A DNA stretch of 47,960 bases from Bacillota bacterium (GCA_029779695.1 JAKPAB010000040.1:1-47960), one strand, 5' to 3'; numbered from the stretch's first letter, positions 32,724 through 40,905 are shown. Program-made: numbers and translations. The notes: generated by a model not told the origin, from the sequence alone.

Positions 32724-33965
32724 TTACTCATCAATAGTAATAACCACATCAGGGGTAAATCCATCTGGTTCTTTTCCTGTAGTAAGAACTACAGTCTTCT
32801 CTACTGTAAAAGGAACTTCTATTTTATCATCACCATTATAACCATCAGTCATTAGAATGACTACACAGTTATCCATAACATTATCTTCAATCCACTTGAA
32901 GGCAGGAGCAAATAATGTTCCTCCTCCCCCTTTGATATGCTTTAAGATATCATCTACTCCTCCTACATCTTCTACAATATCATCTACATATACATCAGCA
33001 TCGCAAGATATGAATGTAACATTATACATCTGAATAAGAGGAACTAATTCAGAGATAAAAGTCCTCATTTCATCATCACCAATACTCCCTGAGGTATCTA
33101 CAATTACTATAATCCTTGTTTCAGGAGAGTTTAAAGTAGGAACATATATATTTTGCATTCGATAGTAAGGATTACATCTTCTAAAGCTATAGTTATTTCT
33201 CACTATCTGAGTAGTTACATCCATAACATAATCTTTCCAAGTTATTTTAGGAGTTAGTAAGTTATCTATCAGCCTTCTGACTGAGGCTGGTAGTGTTCCC
33301 GCTCCCCGCAAAGCTTCTAAATTTCTTTCAATCTGAGAGGCAGTGCTTAGGGCATTTTGAGTATTGCATTTAGCTTGTATTAACTCCTGTTCTCCTTCAG
33401 GATAGTTATGCTGGTCAAGTTGCTTTCCTTGATACTCATCAGGAAGGTAACCTACCAGGCTTCTCTCTTCCTCTGTAACTTTATTACCTTTAGCTCTACC
33501 TTGAGCCATATTTAATAGTATTTCATATATTTTTTCTGCATAGTAATACTCATTATGAAACTCTTCTACATATAAAACTCCTGGAGGAAGAGAAATTCCC
33601 ATATCCTTGAGAAGATAATTAACTTCTAAATCACTGGCGATATTCCACAAGTCAATATCACGGTTACCTAATCGGAGTAGTGTAGCAGTTAAGATATGCA
33701 TAGCCTCGTGAGCTAATGCAAATTCAATATCACTACTCTTTAACTGCATCTCCTCTATTTGCTGGGGGTCATAGCTTATAGTATTAGTTGCAGGAGTAAT
33801 AGCAAAGGGATTATAGGTTTCTACTTCTATACCCTCAGCTATCCTTATCTTCTTCTTTGGAATTGGTTTAGCTTCATACTTCATTCGTAAACATATTGCT
33901 CCTAACACTGGTCGCTTGATGATAAACTTACTAATTATCCTCCTGATTTCCTTCTCTGTATCCAT
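32724..33965 (-). CDS. DUF2201-type metallopeptidase-like/VWA protein
   Basis: 413 aa. N-terminal region has a zincin-like HEAMH (H86-H90, HExxH) followed by DLWNIASDLEVNYLL, as in the putative metallopeptidase domain of DUF2201 proteins. The C-terminal VWA domain has the MIDAS motif DTSGSIGD, then GGGGTLFAPAFKWI and VVILMTDGYNGD. VWA proteins of this kind work with a MoxR-type AAA+ partner, which is the next gene upstream (33977, 11 bases away). The pair would act as a chaperone or remodelling machine on an unknown target. Residues N-terminal of HExxH are basic. Preceded by a short gap. Confidence 0.82.
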   Translation of the reverse strand: MDTEKEIRRIISKFIIKRPVLGAICLRMKYEAKPIPKKKIRIAEGIEVETYNPFAITPATNTISYDPQQIEEMQLKSSDIEFALAHEAMHILTATLLRLGNRDIDLWNIASDLEVNYLLKDMGISLPPGVLYVEEFHNEYYYAEKIYEILLNMAQGRAKGNKVTEEERSLVGYLPDEYQGKQLDQHNYPEGEQELIQAKCNTQNALSTASQIERNLEALRGAGTLPASVRRLIDNLLTPKITWKDYVMDVTTQIVRNNYSFRRCNPYYRMQNIYVPTLNSPETRIIVIVDTSGSIGDDEMRTFISELVPLIQMYNVTFISCDADVYVDDIVEDVGGVDDILKHIKGGGGTLFAPAFKWIEDNVMDNCVVILMTDGYNGDDKIEVPFTVEKTVVLTTGKEPDGFTPDVVITIDE

Positions 33966-33976
33966 ACTATTACCCC

Positions 33977-35005
33977 CTAATTGTCATATATTTTTAACTC
34001 TCTAAACCTCCGATTAAACTCCTGTGCATATTTCCCTTTACTTAGCTTGATGATGGCGTTATTGGAGAAGGTAAGCACCATATTCTTTACCATACAGATA
34101 GCAAAGGTGTTCCAATGCTCAGGAGCTTTAGCCGAGTATTCCATCAACCTCTCAATATCTTGGTCATCTTTAGCCGATACTGGTAAGATGGTAGCTAACA
34201 TCCAAGACCTTTCTACATCTGAAGCTGGAGGATAGATAAAGTTACCCTTAAAGATATTCTTAATATCCTGCTCTATACCCTCGCAGTGCTCTATGAAGTT
34301 AAAGAAGTTTACCCCTATATCTTCTCCCACATAACCATAGACAAATTGAGGATACTTAAACTCTAATACATCACTAACATTCTTCCAACTCCGAGGAGTG
34401 CAGAACGGTTTATCGATGGAGGGTGGAGTTACAAAATGCTCAGGAAATCTCTCCAAGTAAGCATAGATGGAGGGGTGAACTTTTCCTGTAGGATATCCCC
34501 ACTCCTTCCAATCATCAAAGGAAGGCTCTAACATTACATGGCAACATCGGTTTATAAATGGTGCAGTAAACCGAGTGGGATTTATTTTGTCTTGGTTTCT
34601 ATTTCCTGCTAACACAATCATAGTGTCTTCAGGAAGAGCTACATCAGCAATCTTCTTCTCATGAATTATCCTTAAGGAAGCATCTCTTACCGCTTGAGGA
34701 GCAGTATTTATTTCATCAATGAAGAAGATAAACTTTTTCTTTGGTATATCAATCATTGGAACAAGCTTTACTTTATCCTCATTAGGATTGTATACCATCA
34801 ACCCCTTAATTTCAGTAGGGTCATAAAGAGTTAATATAACCGATACTACATCTACTTTTTCCTCTTGAGCTAACTGATAAATCATTTCAGTCTTACCAAT
34901 ACCAGGCGAACCCCAAGTCATAATAGTTTTGGGGTTATCCAACCTCAAATTAATCCTCAACATTTCCTTATACTGCTTAGGAGTTACTCCAATTTTTAAA
35001 TCCAT
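33977..35005 (-). CDS. MoxR-like AAA+ ATPase
   Basis: 342-aa AAA+ ATPase. Walker A GSPGIGKTE (G32-E40), Walker B KFIFFIDEINTA, sensor 1 region IVLAGNRNQDK and an arginine-finger-like TAPFINRCCHV. The form is of the MoxR/RavA and CobS kind that pair with VWA proteins. With the downstream gene it makes a two-component ATPase-VWA module, in line with early-phage remodelling of host complexes. Preceded by GGAGGTGAGAGGT. Confidence 0.85.
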   Translation of the reverse strand: MDLKIGVTPKQYKEMLRINLRLDNPKTIMTWGSPGIGKTEMIYQLAQEEKVDVVSVILTLYDPTEIKGLMVYNPNEDKVKLVPMIDIPKKKFIFFIDEINTAPQAVRDASLRIIHEKKIADVALPEDTMIVLAGNRNQDKINPTRFTAPFINRCCHVMLEPSFDDWKEWGYPTGKVHPSIYAYLERFPEHFVTPPSIDKPFCTPRSWKNVSDVLEFKYPQFVYGYVGEDIGVNFFNFIEHCEGIEQDIKNIFKGNFIYPPASDVERSWMLATILPVSAKDDQDIERLMEYSAKAPEHWNTFAICMVKNMVLTFSNNAIIKLSKGKYAQEFNRRFRELKIYDN

Positions 35006-35011
35006 TACCTC

Positions 35012-35224
35012 TCACCTCCAAGGATGATTATTAAGCAGTCTTTTGAACCGTTCAATATCATATTCCGCTCCTTCTACAATATATAATTTTTCCTGTCCTT
35101 CTTCAGTATCCTGAGTTTCATCAGCTTCTTTAACTGTTACCCCACAAAAGTCAGCATATATATTTGTTACATACCACGTTAACTTTTCTCCTCGGTTTAC
35201 TGACATCCAAACTTTCTCTTCCAT
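35012..35224 (-). CDS. Paralogue family B, member 1
   Basis: 70 aa from ATG 35224 with AGGAGG upstream. Shares a domain with the proteins at 39917, 40969 and the end of 40156: KVWMSVNRGEK, then GQEKLYIVEGAEYDIERFKRLL. Core pattern is G-Q-E-[RK]-[LM]-[YF]-[IM]-V-x-G followed by a helix. This is the most divergent copy. Function unknown. Confidence 0.66.
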   Translation of the reverse strand: MEEKVWMSVNRGEKLTWYVTNIYADFCGVTVKEADETQDTEEGQEKLYIVEGAEYDIERFKRLLNNHPWR

Positions 35225-35228
35225 TATC

Positions 35229-35585
35229 TCAAACCTCCTCATCAAAGCCTAATCTTTTTTGCCATTCTTCAGTTAGTTCTTCCACCAATTGCTCATCAAT
35301 AATTAAATCTACTACTTCTTCTTTAGTTAATATTTTTACCCTGCTTCCAGTATTAGTAGCATACTGGTGTGTCCAGCTCCGTAAATAGAATTCATCATTT
35401 TTAGGAGAATAGTAAATCTCTATTCCTGCAGATGAGCCAGGGTCTTCTGATAATGGATGCCACTCATCAACCACTAACTCACTATCACTGGGTAAATAAT
35501 CCTCCCAATGGACATGGGAATAATCACTTACCCAAATCCCATCCTCCGAATTTTTTAATTTTTCATACAATACTTTCTTACCCAT
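35229..35585 (-). CDS. Hypothetical protein
   Basis: 118 aa, acidic at the C-terminus (EEVVDLIIDEQLVEELTEEW). N-terminal half beta and aromatic (GIWVSDYSHVHWEDYLPSDS). Not recognised. It overlaps the preceding small gene by 8 bases, with GGAGGTGAGAG in front of ATG. Confidence 0.66.
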   Translation of the reverse strand: MGKKVLYEKLKNSEDGIWVSDYSHVHWEDYLPSDSELVVDEWHPLSEDPGSSAGIEIYYSPKNDEFYLRSWTHQYATNTGSRVKILTKEEVVDLIIDEQLVEELTEEWQKRLGFDEEV

Positions 35586-35730
35586 TATCTCTCACCTCCT
35601 TATTCATATCTTCCTTAAGTTGCTCTGTGAAAACCTTTGTCATAAATGAGGGTGGTATTCCTCTTAACGGCTCTAAGAATTTACTTACAACTTGCTCAAG
35701 TTGCTGTATGTATTCTTCTTGATTATTCAT
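35578..35730 (-). CDS. Small helical protein (50 aa)
   Basis: Short gene filling the gap between 35585 and 35745. ATG 35730 with AAAGGGGGAA upstream, stop TAA 35578-35580 inside the next gene. NNQEEYIQQLEQVVSKFLEP makes an amphipathic helix, followed by LRGIPPSFMTKVFTEQLKED. Its last codons hold the AAGGAGG for the next gene, the same tight coupling as all neighbours. Unknown function. Confidence 0.6.
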   Translation of the reverse strand: MNNQEEYIQQLEQVVSKFLEPLRGIPPSFMTKVFTEQLKEDMNKEVRDNG

Positions 35731-35744
35731 ACTATTCCCCCTTT

Positions 35745-36056
35745 CTATGCACAGCTTCCCTCGTGGCGAGGGATTGTTTTTATTCTTCTATCTGGATGAG
35801 CTTCTTCCCATTCTTCTTTTTCTTCTTTAGATGAGAAGGTAAGAATGGTGCACTTAAATTTAGTAGGAGTGCAAGCACACCCTTGACTATACAGGTAATC
35901 CTCATAACACTCATTGTCAGCTAAAATTCCCTTGCAGAAGTTATCCAACTCCCCATACCTCACTGTATTATAGCTACCATAGCTATGAGGATGATGAGGA
36001 GTGGTTTGTTCACACCTTCCGCAATGCCCCCTGAATGAATAAGTTTTTCTTTCCAT
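35745..36056 (-). CDS. Cys/His-rich protein, probable zinc-binding
   Basis: 103 aa with CGRCEQTTPHHPH near the N terminus and further Cys at DNFCKG, DNECYED, GCACTPTKFKC and EGSCA. At least two metal sites are possible. Basic-acidic C-terminal helix SSKEEKEEWEEAHPDRR. Of unknown function. Confidence 0.65.
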   Translation of the reverse strand: MERKTYSFRGHCGRCEQTTPHHPHSYGSYNTVRYGELDNFCKGILADNECYEDYLYSQGCACTPTKFKCTILTFSSKEEKEEWEEAHPDRRIKTIPRHEGSCA

Positions 36057-36068
36057 ATTATCTACCCC

Positions 36069-36359
36069 CTACATTCTTAATTCTCTTGAGATAGGAGGAA
36101 ATTCATTTAACCATTCCTCCGCTTCTTTCTCCAAGTCTGTCCAAGTGGTTTTATTAAACACTCTCTCTGAGCCTTCTACTCTTTTAGGATACACATAGTA
36201 TCCAAAATCAAATACGTTTCGTGCCACCATTTTTACATATTCATCACCTTTTTTCAACAACACTTCACAATAGATATCCTTGCTTCCTTCTCCGTTATCA
36301 ACCATCTTTACTTTCTTATCAGTAATCTCAAACATTTCTACTCTTCCTTCCCCTGACAT
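36069..36359 (-). CDS. Hypothetical protein
   Basis: 96 aa from ATG 36359, with GAGGAGGTG seven bases upstream, overlapping the previous gene by 22 bases. Beta-rich (FEITDKKVKMVDNG, IYCEVLLKKGDEYVKMVARN) with a C-terminal helix (WTDLEKEAEEWLNEF). Not recognised. Confidence 0.64.
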   Translation of the reverse strand: MSGEGRVEMFEITDKKVKMVDNGEGSKDIYCEVLLKKGDEYVKMVARNVFDFGYYVYPKRVEGSERVFNKTTWTDLEKEAEEWLNEFPPISRELRM

Positions 36360-36508
36360 ATACTCACCTCCTCTTGTTTTAAGACATAAGGATACTCATC
36401 AGGAGATATAGAAATTTCAATATAATCTCCTTTATGATTGCCTAATACTCTCCCCCGCTTACCCCAAAGAGGAGAGCTGGGGTTAGTAACATACACATAC
36501 TTACTCAA
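36338..36508 (-). CDS. Small SH3/KOW-like protein
   Basis: 56 aa from TTG 36508, which overlaps the preceding stop (TTGA) and is spaced nine bases from GGAGG. The longer frame starting at 36565 gives an implausible Cys-rich lead and lacks a site. YVYVTNPSSPLWGKRGRVLGNHKG...KQEEVSI resembles a KOW or SH3-like strand arrangement (SPxxGKxGxV). Function unknown. Confidence 0.5.
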   Translation of the reverse strand: MSKYVYVTNPSSPLWGKRGRVLGNHKGDYIEISISPDEYPYVLKQEEVSICQGKEE

Positions 36509-36870
36509 GTAGTCTTCACCTCCTCTCCATCTTGAATGACAGGCACAGCTAAAGCAACATACCACTGGTCATAAAGGAAGATTTCAGGAACAACTATTAA
36601 GGTATCCATATCTTCTACCTTACATAGTTTTCCATCTTTCTTCCTAACCCAGTAATACCCTGAACCATCAGAATTAACTCTTCCTTTTATAACTACACAA
36701 CCATCAGGTGTAGTTGCCGACCCTAAAGCCAGACAAACCTCTCTGGCTAAGAAAGTTAAGCTAAAGAAATTCTTAGCCTTAACTTTATAATGCTCCATTT
36801 CTTTTATAAAGCCTTGTATTCCCTTAAGCCTTATTGTCTCTTTAGCTAACATAAGGAGCATCTCATCCAT
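36505..36870 (-). CDS. Hypothetical protein
   Basis: 121 aa. Basic helix at the N terminus (MLAKETIRLKGIQGFIKEMEHYKVKAK is within residues 7-33), then beta-rich (GCVVIKGRVNSDGSGYYWVRK, DTLIVVPEIFLYDQWYVAL). ATG 36870 is preceded by GAGGAGGTGAG. Not recognised. Confidence 0.65.
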   Translation of the reverse strand: MDEMLLMLAKETIRLKGIQGFIKEMEHYKVKAKNFFSLTFLAREVCLALGSATTPDGCVVIKGRVNSDGSGYYWVRKKDGKLCKVEDMDTLIVVPEIFLYDQWYVALAVPVIQDGEEVKTT

Positions 36871-36873
36871 CAG

Positions 36874-37161
36874 TTAACTCACCTCCTCTAAAATAGGGAT
36901 ACCTAAACTCATTAACTTCTCTTCCAAGTCTCCATTACAACCACAGATAACCTGATAATCTTTAATTGCTTCCCTAAACTCCTCTTCATTGTCAGCAGTA
37001 ATTACCTCAATGCTTCCATCATTTAGAGAAACAATCTTCAGGTTAAAGGGGTTGACCCATACATCCTTGCCTGCCGCCTGTGCAAATCCATTTCTAAAAC
37101 TACATAAACCAAAGTCCAGATGGTAACGATTGCACTGCCATAGATATCTATCCTTCTTCAT
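36874..37161 (-). CDS. Hypothetical protein
   Basis: 95 aa, ATG overlapping the preceding stop by four bases (ATGA-type). Sequence KDVWVNPFNLKIVSLNDGSIEVITADNEEEF suggests a beta sheet, then a helix and YQVICGCNGD. Not recognised. Small, acidic, like its neighbours. Confidence 0.65.
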   Translation of the reverse strand: MKKDRYLWQCNRYHLDFGLCSFRNGFAQAAGKDVWVNPFNLKIVSLNDGSIEVITADNEEEFREAIKDYQVICGCNGDLEEKLMSLGIPILEEVS

Positions 37162-37805
37162 ACCAAACTCACCTCCATCTCAAGGTCTTCTTTAATCCAT
37201 TCCTCATAGTTCTCTCTTAAATCCTCTACTACTATTTGAGCATATTCTTCTGAGCTAATTACTTTCTTTCTCTCTTCTAACTTCTTTATAAACTCCTCCC
37301 AGAATATAATCTCATCCAATTCATCTATGAGCCGGTTTATAGTTACTCCCTCATAAAGTAACTCCTCCAGCTTTTCTTTAGTAGTAAAGTTTTCCCAATA
37401 ATACTCATCACCCCAATTAAAGTAATGCTCTACTACTAACCATCCTCCAGAGCGTCCCTCTACAAAATATTCCCGCTCTGGAGCATTATCTTCCATAAAA
37501 CACCTCAGCTCATCATATAGGGTTTCCCAGACATACCTCTCTACTTCTTCAGAGGGGTCTATTATATCTTCTATAAGCTCTCCTATATTACAGAAGTAGT
37601 CAGGAACTTTGATATTAAATTCTAAATACTTTTCTGAGTGAGCTACTCTATGTCTAACTCTATAGTCATCAAGTAGTCCATCTATCCAAGGGTAAACTAC
37701 ATCGGCTACCTTTAATACTTCCCTAATTGAATACTTTTTAGACTCTCCTTTCATCATTAGGAAGTCTCTAAAAGTGTTTAATTCTTCTAAAGTATTTATT
37801 CCCAC
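37158..37805 (-). CDS. Hypothetical acidic protein
   Basis: 215 aa. Strongly acidic and aromatic (YFCNIGELIEDIIDPSEEVE, HYFNWGDEYYWENF). Helical C-terminal part (RLIDELDEIIFWEEFIKKLE). No motif recognised. GAGGAGTAGCAGTGGG upstream gives a GGAG-type site for ATG 37805. Confidence 0.66.
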   Translation of the reverse strand: MGINTLEELNTFRDFLMMKGESKKYSIREVLKVADVVYPWIDGLLDDYRVRHRVAHSEKYLEFNIKVPDYFCNIGELIEDIIDPSEEVERYVWETLYDELRCFMEDNAPEREYFVEGRSGGWLVVEHYFNWGDEYYWENFTTKEKLEELLYEGVTINRLIDELDEIIFWEEFIKKLEERKKVISSEEYAQIVVEDLRENYEEWIKEDLEMEVSLV

Positions 37806-37807
37806 TG

Positions 37808-38203
37808 CTACTCCTCCTCCTCTCTATAAAACAATCCATAGTCTCCCCAATCAGGATGATTAGTGAAGTAATACACTCCCTTTAATCCATATTTATCCCT
37901 CATTATCTCAGTGATTAGCTCTCCTAATATTTCAGTAAATCTTAATATCACCTCCCACTGCTCATCTAAATCACCCCTGTCTTCTATGAAATCCCACAAG
38001 CCAAAAGCATTGAGGATTTCCTCACCTTGGTAGATACCAGCACTACCATTGCTAATTTCCTCAATTAGCAAGTCTTCATCAGTAAGAATATTTGCCTTGT
38101 TATCCTGCACTATCCATACCGTATTTTGGTAGAGGGTATCTAAATCCCAATCTTTCAGACACTCTTTAGCTTTCCTATGAAGCGAATCTAATTTAGTAAC
38201 CAT
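37808..38203 (-). CDS. Paralogue family C, member 1
   Basis: 131 aa from ATG 38203 with GAAGGAGGT upstream (TTG 38221 overlaps that site and is rejected). Aligns along its whole length with the gene at 42982: LKDWDLDTLYQNT, GIYQGEEIL, LGELITEIMRDKYGLKGVYYFTN, GDYGLFY. Unknown function. A 9 bp inverted repeat (ACTTTACTT/AAGTAAAGT, 38235-38260) lies just upstream. Confidence 0.7.
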   Translation of the reverse strand: MVTKLDSLHRKAKECLKDWDLDTLYQNTVWIVQDNKANILTDEDLLIEEISNGSAGIYQGEEILNAFGLWDFIEDRGDLDEQWEVILRFTEILGELITEIMRDKYGLKGVYYFTNHPDWGDYGLFYREEEE

Positions 38204-38260
38204 TTTTTTTACCTCCTTCAAATCGTTTATAGTTTACTTTACTTCCATAAAAAAGTAAAG

Positions 38261-38614
38261 TTATTTTTCTAAAGGATGAGTTTCTAACTCCTCAAACTCA
38301 CTGGTCTCTTCAAACTCATCCATACATCTTTCCATATTCCCAATGTTCCATATCAGTAACCTATTAGGTGTAAGTTTATGCACCTCCGCTGATTGATACT
38401 TTTCCAGAAGAAGACAAGCTTCTGGGTCAGTTAACTTCTCATCCAGCTCTTTCTCCTGTTCTGGGTAATAATCCATTTCAATATGGTAGAGGTCATCTTT
38501 ATCATCAAAAGCTAAGAACTCCCACCACCCTACCCATTTACAAGCTGAGATGAGATAATAAACTTTATCATCAACAATAATTTTCTTATAGCTCAGGTAT
38601 GGTAGTCTAATCAT
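38261..38614 (-). CDS. Hypothetical protein
   Basis: 117 aa from ATG 38614 with AAAGGGGGAAA upstream; overlaps the preceding gene by 8 bases. LSYKKIIVDDKVYYLISACK, then WWEFLAFDDKDDLYHIEMDYY: beta and aromatic rich. Acidic C-terminus (DEFEETSEFEELE). Not recognised. Its stop lies 57 bases before the next start. Confidence 0.64.
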   Translation of the reverse strand: MIRLPYLSYKKIIVDDKVYYLISACKWVGWWEFLAFDDKDDLYHIEMDYYPEQEKELDEKLTDPEACLLLEKYQSAEVHKLTPNRLLIWNIGNMERCMDEFEETSEFEELETHPLEK

Positions 38615-38912
38615 CTTCTTTCCCCCTTTCAATAACCATATTAAAGGCAACCGCATCACTTCTATTTATTTCCTCTTTTGTAAACAATTCTACATCTTTA
38701 AGGCATTCAGGAAGATTGTAAATCTCTTCCCAAGCCTTATTAACCTCTTCCTCTTCTCCTGCAATAAAAACCTCTTCCACCACGGTTACCTTCCCATTCC
38801 TTTTTACCCATACTGCTCCTCCATCATAGAAGAGTCCATACTTATTAACAATATTACTAACCTCTTGAGGAACTTCTCCCTCAAAGAACAGCTTACCTTT
38901 TTGAACTTCCAT
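38607..38912 (-). CDS. Hypothetical protein
   Basis: 101 aa. GKLFFEGEVPQEVSNIVNKYG followed by YDGGAVWVKRNGKVTVVEEVF suggests a beta-alpha-beta fold. C-terminal acidic helix. ATG 38912 has GGTAGGAGAAG upstream. No family recognised. Confidence 0.64.
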   Translation of the reverse strand: MEVQKGKLFFEGEVPQEVSNIVNKYGLFYDGGAVWVKRNGKVTVVEEVFIAGEEEEVNKAWEEIYNLPECLKDVELFTKEEINRSDAVAFNMVIERGKEDD

Positions 38913-38918
38913 CTTCTC

Positions 38919-39113
38919 CTACCTCCCGAACATATAGAATATTAATGGGTCATCATCCACCTTACCCCATACTTGGTCATCATCACCGTGAGGGGAACTA
39001 TTCCAGCAACACTCACCATTTTTGGCAATGTATGCAAAGTGGTCACAACCAGGCTCAGCATACGTGCCTGAGTAAAATGTTTCCTTACCACAATAAGGGC
39101 ATTTTTCTATCAT
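38919..39113 (-). CDS. Small zinc-binding protein (CPYC...CDHF)
   Basis: 64 aa with CPYCGKET, then GCDHFAYI and GECCW: a four-ligand set of two Cys plus Cys/His, same pattern as the proteins at 13858 and 42539. AAAGGAGGTAAGAGG upstream. Acidic C-terminal half (HGDDDQVWGKVDDDP). Possibly an adaptor binding a host protein; function unknown. Confidence 0.66.
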   Translation of the reverse strand: MIEKCPYCGKETFYSGTYAEPGCDHFAYIAKNGECCWNSSPHGDDDQVWGKVDDDPLIFYMFGR

Positions 39114-39128
39114 TCCTCTTACCTCCTT

Positions 39129-39353
39129 TTATCCCCAAGAGAACCCTTTTTCTTTCAACTTTAGCATCGTATACCACACATCATTATAAGTTCCTGATAT
39201 CCTTGCCAATAGTGAGTCCTCTTGTATATTTAGAAAAGTAAATCCCTTTAATACATCAATTAACTCCTCTACCTCACACGGCATCAGCTGGTAGCAAAAT
39301 ACTTCCAGCCACGCTCCATTATCGTCAGAATAAAACTCTTTAAACTGTTTCAT
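39129..39353 (-). CDS. Hypothetical protein
   Basis: 74 aa. GAWLEVFCYQLMPCEVEELIDVL then NIQEDSLLARISGTYNDVWYTMLKLKE: one helix and a small sheet. Preceded by AAAGGAGGTGTAGGGTA. Not recognised. Confidence 0.63.
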   Translation of the reverse strand: MKQFKEFYSDDNGAWLEVFCYQLMPCEVEELIDVLKGFTFLNIQEDSLLARISGTYNDVWYTMLKLKEKGFSWG

Positions 39354-39368
39354 TACCCTACACCTCCT

Positions 39369-39620
39369 TTATATTCCAAAAAGATATCTCAGGGCTAATT
39401 TAACATCTCCTTTATATTCAATAGCACCTAACAACTCATAAATGAGGGTCACCTCTTGCCACCCAAAACCATCCTTTATAAGTGGCTCAAAGATACCCTC
39501 TCCATCTTCTCCACCAGGCAGGCTAACTAAAAGCCTACCAATAAACTCCACATACTCAGAAGTTTCTGAGGATAACCAAGTCTTAAGATTCCTCAAAACA
39601 TCTTTCTGTTCCTCATTCAT
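39369..39620 (-). CDS. Paralogue family D, member 1
   Basis: 83 aa. Matches the gene at 42737 end to end: VLRNLKTWLSSE, FIGRLLVSLPGGE, FEPL, GWQEVTLIYELLGAI and the identical ending VKLALRYLFG. All-helical. Preceded by AAGGAGGTATGAAAA. Function unknown. Confidence 0.7.
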   Translation of the reverse strand: MNEEQKDVLRNLKTWLSSETSEYVEFIGRLLVSLPGGEDGEGIFEPLIKDGFGWQEVTLIYELLGAIEYKGDVKLALRYLFGI

Positions 39621-39623
39621 TTT

Positions 39624-39902
39624 TCATACCTCCTTATAATTGATAGGATGAATAACAGCATATTCACCCTTCCTCTCTATTTTGTGAAATAACACATAAG
39701 AGGGCTTTCCTCGAAAGCTATCATAAACATTTCCATCTTCATCAAGTAGAATACTCACCATTTCCACAATCCCATCCCCCTCTTGCCTTACCCTTACTAA
39801 TGGGTGGGCTTCTATCTTTTCCTCACTCATCACAATATACCCTCCCCATTCTACTTCAGCATTAGGGAGGAGTTCTTTTACTCGATTAAGAACCTCTTCC
39901 AT
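39624..39902 (-). CDS. Hypothetical protein
   Basis: 92 aa. Starts with an amphipathic helix (EEVLNRVKELLPNAEVEWG), then strands (HPLVRVRQEGDGIVEMVSIL). Preceded by AAAGGAGGTAAATAAA. No family recognised. Confidence 0.64.
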   Translation of the reverse strand: MEEVLNRVKELLPNAEVEWGGYIVMSEEKIEAHPLVRVRQEGDGIVEMVSILLDEDGNVYDSFRGKPSYVLFHKIERKGEYAVIHPINYKEV

Positions 39903-39916
39903 TTTATTTACCTCCT

Positions 39917-40141
39917 TTAATATAAGGCTTCTTCAATCCCTTCTTTAAACTCTTCAATTGCCTCTTGAGAACCTGAGACAATAAAGAGTCTCTCTTGTCC
40001 AAATCCCACATCACGGGTCATTCCTGTGGGAGTAACCTCTAAATCCCACATTTCAGCAAGGTAGGTTATTTCCACCATAGCATCTTCTTCATCCCAATGT
40101 TCATTATCAGGATTAACTAATACCCATACATTCTCATCCAT
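39917..40141 (-). CDS. Paralogue family B, member 2
   Basis: 74 aa, nearly the same build as the gene at 40969: WVLVNPDNEHWDEEDA near the N terminus and TRDVGFGQERLFIVSGSQE followed by a helix. GAGGAGGTAAG upstream. One of three complete copies of the family; the fourth is fused to the end of the protein encoded just upstream at 40156. Confidence 0.7.
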   Translation of the reverse strand: MDENVWVLVNPDNEHWDEEDAMVEITYLAEMWDLEVTPTGMTRDVGFGQERLFIVSGSQEAIEEFKEGIEEALY

Positions 40142-40155
40142 TTTACTTACCTCCT

Positions 40156-40665
40156 CTACTTGAAAATTTCCTGCAGGTAGACAACCCCAGCAATAACATC
40201 CTCAGGATTACCCTCTAACATATATAGCCTTTCTCCATTTTCCCCTATAGTATCAGTAGGGGAAATCTTTAGCCGACGAGATATAGCAAGGTCTTCCAGT
40301 AGCCAATCGGTAAAATGCTTTGAGTAGTTCTCCCCCTCTTCCATGATGGCAACTCCTACTCTAACAGTATCTTTAGGCTTGCTTATTACCATAGATAAGG
40401 AGGCAGACTCCTCATTTATGGTATCAAGGTGAATTACATTATATCGAAGAATATAATAAATACCCTCTTTTGGGGGGTATTCAATCTTATCCCCACGGTC
40501 ATCGAGGATAAGAGTTCCTGATTCCTCCCAGCCATCAACCCATTTTAATGGGTTGACGTATGGCTCACCCTCATAAAGCTGGGACTCGCCCACAAAATCA
40601 ACTGTGGAGGATTCCCATACAAAGGGAATATACCGTTTTGCTTTCTTCAGAATGTCCTTAATCAT
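40156..40665 (-). CDS. Hypothetical protein ending in a family B-like domain
   Basis: 169 aa. N-terminal 110 residues unrecognised (FVGESQLYEGEPYVNPLKWV, GIYYILRYNVIHLDTINEES). The C-terminal 50 residues (LKISPTDTIGENGERLYMLEG followed by NPEDVIAG and a short helix) match the end of family B proteins. AAGGAGGTATGAACG upstream; the leader before it (40690-40790) contains a twice-repeated 22-base segment. Confidence 0.66.
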   Translation of the reverse strand: MIKDILKKAKRYIPFVWESSTVDFVGESQLYEGEPYVNPLKWVDGWEESGTLILDDRGDKIEYPPKEGIYYILRYNVIHLDTINEESASLSMVISKPKDTVRVGVAIMEEGENYSKHFTDWLLEDLAISRRLKISPTDTIGENGERLYMLEGNPEDVIAGVVYLQEIFK

Positions 40666-40842
40666 CGTTCATACCTCCTTATAGTAGTAATATAGTAGTA
40701 ATAGTTAGTAAAAGTTAGTAGTAAACAGTAGTGATAGTTAGTAGTAAACAGTAGTGATAGGAAGGTAGGAAAAACCTCCCTTTTTCTTTTTTTACTACTA
40801 TATTATTATTTTTATCATAGTGGATTAACCTTACACACACAC

Positions 40843-40859
40843 CATAAATATATTGCACA
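40843..40859 (-). promoter_or_regulatory. 17-base element shared with 41683-41699 (possible promoter)
   Basis: On the minus strand TGTGCAATATATTTATG, identical at 41699-41683. Both copies follow a hairpin and precede a gene by a similar order. Here TTGAGA (40879-40874) is 16 bases upstream of TATATT, giving a plausible sigma70 promoter for the gene at 40156. The identical core could also be an RNA processing site. Confidence 0.4.
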
Positions 40860-40863
40860 CAAA

Positions 40864-40886
40864 AACTGTCTCAATAAGAGACAGTT
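40864..40886 (-). terminator. Intrinsic terminator, leftward
   Basis: Read leftward: AACTGTCTC, loop TTATT, GAGACAGTT, then TTTGTG; the stem is 9 bp and its last Ts run into a further T tract (five Ts in all). It ends the transcription unit coming from 43.9 kb, 20 bases past the hammerhead core. The space 40666-40842 beyond it holds the leader of the next gene and no further gene. Confidence 0.72.
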
Positions 40887-40905
40887 CTCGTGCTGCAATA
40901 GGCTT

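Noticed and set aside
36509-36565. Upstream extension of the 36338 gene with a Cys-rich lead (VCCFSCACHS)
   Set aside because: It lies inside the upstream gene in another frame, has no ribosome site, and TTG 36508 is well placed.
40664-40800. Small repeat array as a second origin
   Set aside because: Only two copies of a 22-base unit in the leader of one gene; too short to support a separate function.
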